Shown: positions 4,708-6,620 of the stretch, piece by piece
How the letters are laid out: each line of letters begins with the position of its first letter
Numbering within the stretch: the first letter of the stretch is position 1
DNA from: Planctomycetales bacterium
GTDB lineage: Bacteria > Planctomycetota > Planctomycetia > Pirellulales > Thermoguttaceae
Reading direction: 5' to 3'
Length of the DNA: 6,620 nucleotides
Assembly: GCA_007122045.1 (NCBI GenBank)
Contig: SKJM01000847.1
Coordinates: 1 to 6,620 of the forward strand
The notes under the pieces: model-generated
Database searches by the model: none
What the model was told of the DNA's origin: nothing
What the model saw: the letters and a program-made list of their open reading frames with translations, nothing else
Translations under genes and position numbers: made by a program

Positions 4708-5781
4708 TCACGAATGATCCGGCTGTCGCGATTCCGCCAAGAGCCGTTCGAGCCGCTCCTCGACGGCTTCCTGCCCGCTGAGGAACCGGAACTCGACGCA
4801 CACCGCCCAAAGCGGGAGCGAGCCGAGCCGGTCGGCGCCGACCTTGACAAGGTCCTTGTGCGTGCAAACGGCGGCCGCCGCCTCGAGCCGCTCGGCCCAC
4901 GCCGCCAGGGCTTGGATGTCGGCCGGGGTATAGCGATGATGGTCGGGAAAGACGCGCCACCCGGCCGGCCGCACCCCCGAGTGCTCGAGCGTGTGCCGGA
5001 AGCCGGCCGGGTTGCCGATGGCGCAGAACGCGGCAACCCGTTTTCCGAGCAGGGCGTCGAGCGAGGCCGTCCCGCCGGAGGCGGAACGCACCCCGACGGG
5101 CACGTGAGCGGCTTCCGCGCAGGCCGCCTCGGGCGCGATGCGCCGCACGCGGTGCCACGTCGGTTCTCGCCGCGCCGGCTCGAGCATATCGGCGCGGCTG
5201 AGGACGATCACGTCGGCCCGCCGCAGCGCCGCCGCCGGCTCGCGCAAGGTTCCCCGGGGGAAGATGCGGCCGTAGCCGAACGGATCGCACGCGTCGAGCA
5301 ACACCAGGTCGAGGTTTCGGGCGATGCGGCGGTGCTGGAACGCGTCGTCGAGCAGGATCACCTCGCAGTCCGACTGCTCGATCGCCCGGCGCGCGGCGGC
5401 TACGCGGTCGGGGTCCTGGAAGTGCGGCACGCCGGGCAGTTTTTGGGCGAGTTCGAGTGCCTCGTCATTGGGCGAGCCGGCCTCGGCCCCGTAGCCGCGG
5501 CTGACCACGGCGATGCGAACGCCGCGGCTCTGGAACCACCGGGCGAGCCACTCGACCATGGGCGTTTTCCCGGTGCCGCCGAGGGTGAGGTTGCCCACGC
5601 TGACCACCGGCGCCGCCACCCGGTGCACGTTCACGAGTCCCCAGTCGTAACAGCGGTTGCGCGCCCGAACCACGAGCGTGTAGCCCAGCGCCCCCAGTCG
5701 CAGCCCACCGCGCACCAGCGCGGCGCCGAACCCCCGCCGGCGGCCGCTGACGACGTCGTGGAATGTTTGGGGGTCCAGCAC
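4708..5781 (-). CDS. lpxK: Tetraacyldisaccharide 4'-kinase (lipid A biosynthesis)
   Basis: LpxK phosphorylates the 4' position of the tetraacyldisaccharide lipid A precursor with ATP at the inner face of the cytoplasmic membrane. The 357-residue protein has a hydrophobic, basic N-terminal region (about 18-40) likely to sit on the membrane. Then come the Walker A motif GGTGKTP (68-74, K72), VVSRGYG (92-98), LLDDAFQHRR (143-152), PRGTLREP (175-182), LSRAD (194-198), CAIGNPAGF (253-261) and FPDHHRYT (278-285), all in the family order; length is normal (about 320-360). The start is GTG at 5779-5781, since an in-frame TGA lies 18 nt upstream. An ATG at 5798-5800 is out of frame. The ribosome site is weak. 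It is the second gene visible after the aldo/keto reductase, separated by a 72-bp tandem repeat. Confidence 0.94.
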   Translation of the reverse strand: MLDPQTFHDVVSGRRRGFGAALVRGGLRLGALGYTLVVRARNRCYDWGLVNVHRVAAPVVSVGNLTLGGTGKTPMVEWLARWFQSRGVRIAVVSRGYGAEAGSPNDEALELAQKLPGVPHFQDPDRVAAARRAIEQSDCEVILLDDAFQHRRIARNLDLVLLDACDPFGYGRIFPRGTLREPAAALRRADVIVLSRADMLEPARREPTWHRVRRIAPEAACAEAAHVPVGVRSASGGTASLDALLGKRVAAFCAIGNPAGFRHTLEHSGVRPAGWRVFPDHHRYTPADIQALAAWAERLEAAAAVCTHKDLVKVGADRLGSLPLWAVCVEFRFLSGQEAVEERLERLLAESRQPDHS

Positions 5782-5803
5782 GGGCGCGGTTTCCGTTCAT
5801 GCG

Positions 5804-5960
5804 GCGTGGGTAACCGGGTGACCACGGCTCCGAGCGGGGCAAGCCCGCCGGTGGCCTGGGTTCGCGGATGGGCCGGCGTGGGTAGCTGGCTGACCACCGC
5901 TCCGAGCGGGGCAAGCCCGCCGGTGGCCGGGGTTGGCGTAGGGGCCGGCGTGGGTTGCTA
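5804..5960. repeat. 72-bp tandem direct repeat, two full units and a partial third
   Basis: Units run 5804-5875 and 5876-5947 and agree at 64 of 72 positions by my hand alignment; a third copy starts at 5948 and ends at the reductase stop codon. The first 30 bp after unit position 23, starting GCTCCGAGCGGGGCAAGC, are identical in both full copies. This core contains a small hairpin, GCGGG-GCAAG-CCCGC (5834-5848 in the first copy). The repeat occupies almost the whole gap between lpxK and the reductase. Reading frames through it are open, but nothing suggests that it is translated. Confidence 0.85.
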
Positions 5961-6620
5961 GCGCTGCTTGAGGACCTGCGTCACGTTGGCCTCAAATTCG
6001 TCGACTTCGCCGGGCTTCTCGAAGCCGACGATCATGGCATCGACGATGCCCAGGTCCATGACGAACTTCACGGCCTCGCGGCGCTGTGCCGCGTCGAAGG
6101 TGCCTTCGCCGATCAGCTTCATGCCGATAATGCCCTTGCCGGCGGCATGAATCTTTTCGAGCACGGGCACGACCTTGTCCATCGGGCCGTCGGTGCGGGA
6201 GTCGAACGGATTCACCCGCGCGTGCACCACGTCGACCCACGGCTCCTCGGCCGCGGCCTCCAGCGCCGCGATGGAGTGGCAGGAGACGCCGTGCGTGCGA
6301 ACGGCCCCCTTGCGTTTCAGGTCGGCCAGCAGGTCCATCTGTTGGCGCAGTTCGGTGGGCCAGTCGGCGCTGGTCACACAGTGAAGCTGGCAGATGTCGA
6401 TGTAGTCGGTCTTCAGTTCTTTGAGGAACCGCTCGACCAGCACGTCGGCGCCGGGACGCTCCTCCTCGGTCAGGCCGTTGGGGCGAAACCAGATCTTGCT
6501 GATGAGGGTGTAGCTGTCGCGCGGTTTATCTTGAAACGCCCGGGCGACGTGGCCGTGCGTTCCGTACAGGTCGGCCATGTCGATCAGGCGGATGTCCCGG
6601 TCGTAGCAGTAGTGGAGCAG
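5958..6620 (-). CDS. Aldo/keto reductase, C-terminal 220 residues (gene runs off the right edge)
   Basis: NAD(P)H-dependent oxidoreductase of the TIM-barrel aldo/keto reductase superfamily; the substrate is unknown. The frame is open to the window edge and 14 residues precede the first internal Met (codons 6579-6620 read LLHYCYDRDIRLID), so that Met is not the start. The catalytic tetrad is complete in visible numbering: D14 and Y19 in LIDMADLYG, K42 in LISKIWF and H80 in CQLHC. Downstream, GVSCHS, VDVVHARVNPFD, GKGIIGMKLIGEG and AMIVGFEKPGEVDEF follow the usual strand and cofactor-site order. No C-terminal ferredoxin domain is present; the protein ends VLKQR. The family is about 280-350 residues, so perhaps 60-120 are beyond the edge, and a Tat or other signal peptide cannot be judged. 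The stop codon lies inside the last partial copy of the 72-bp repeat. Confidence 0.9.
   Translation of the reverse strand: MLHYCYDRDIRLIDMADLYGTHGHVARAFQDKPRDSYTLISKIWFRPNGLTEEERPGADVLVERFLKELKTDYIDICQLHCVTSADWPTELRQQMDLLADLKRKGAVRTHGVSCHSIAALEAAAEEPWVDVVHARVNPFDSRTDGPMDKVVPVLEKIHAAGKGIIGMKLIGEGTFDAAQRREAVKFVMDLGIVDAMIVGFEKPGEVDEFEANVTQVLKQR

Noticed and set aside
5782..5800. ATG at 5798-5800 as the lpxK start
   Set aside because: It is out of frame with lpxK, and an in-frame TGA lies immediately before the GTG-led reading frame.

Overview
The window is GC-rich, densely coding DNA of ordinary bacterial type. Several genes (zinc-ribbon threonine synthase, the dksA-lspA pair, an lpxK with a 'HDVVSGRRRG' N-terminus) resemble those of Planctomycetota, probably a Pirellulales-like lineage. 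That placement is inferred from recalled protein character, not from a search. An lpxK gene argues for a lipid A-making, Gram-negative-type envelope.

Layout. Minus strand, 1-1618: threonine synthase (thrC) followed by the first 60 codons of dapB, an aspartate-family amino-acid pair running off the left edge. 1619-1967: an intergenic region between divergent genes, carrying a near-consensus sigma70 promoter. Plus strand, 1968-3862: a compact operon of a DksA/TraR zinc-finger regulator, signal peptidase II (lspA) and a CaCA-family cation/Ca2+ exchanger, the last two overlapping by ATGA. 3863-4111: a convergent junction filled by a 188-bp composite repeat. Minus strand, 4112-6620: a SnoaL/NTF2-like small protein, lpxK, and an aldo/keto reductase whose N-terminus lies off the right edge.

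How the genes work together. thrC and dapB act on two branches of aspartate-derived amino-acid synthesis. dksA-lspA couples a predicted RNA-polymerase-binding regulator to lipoprotein maturation. LspA, the exchanger and LpxK are all envelope functions. The SnoaL-like protein and the reductase have no assignable substrate.

The most unusual content is non-coding. The 188-bp element (3901-4088) has perfect 27-bp inverted termini enclosing a 25-bp tandem array in which each unit resembles a degraded copy of the terminal stem-loop. A second, unrelated 72-bp tandem repeat fills the gap between the reductase and lpxK. A short palindrome lies in the gap between lpxK and the SnoaL-like gene. I found no CRISPR array, transposase, tRNA, rRNA, or defence or biosynthetic cluster.
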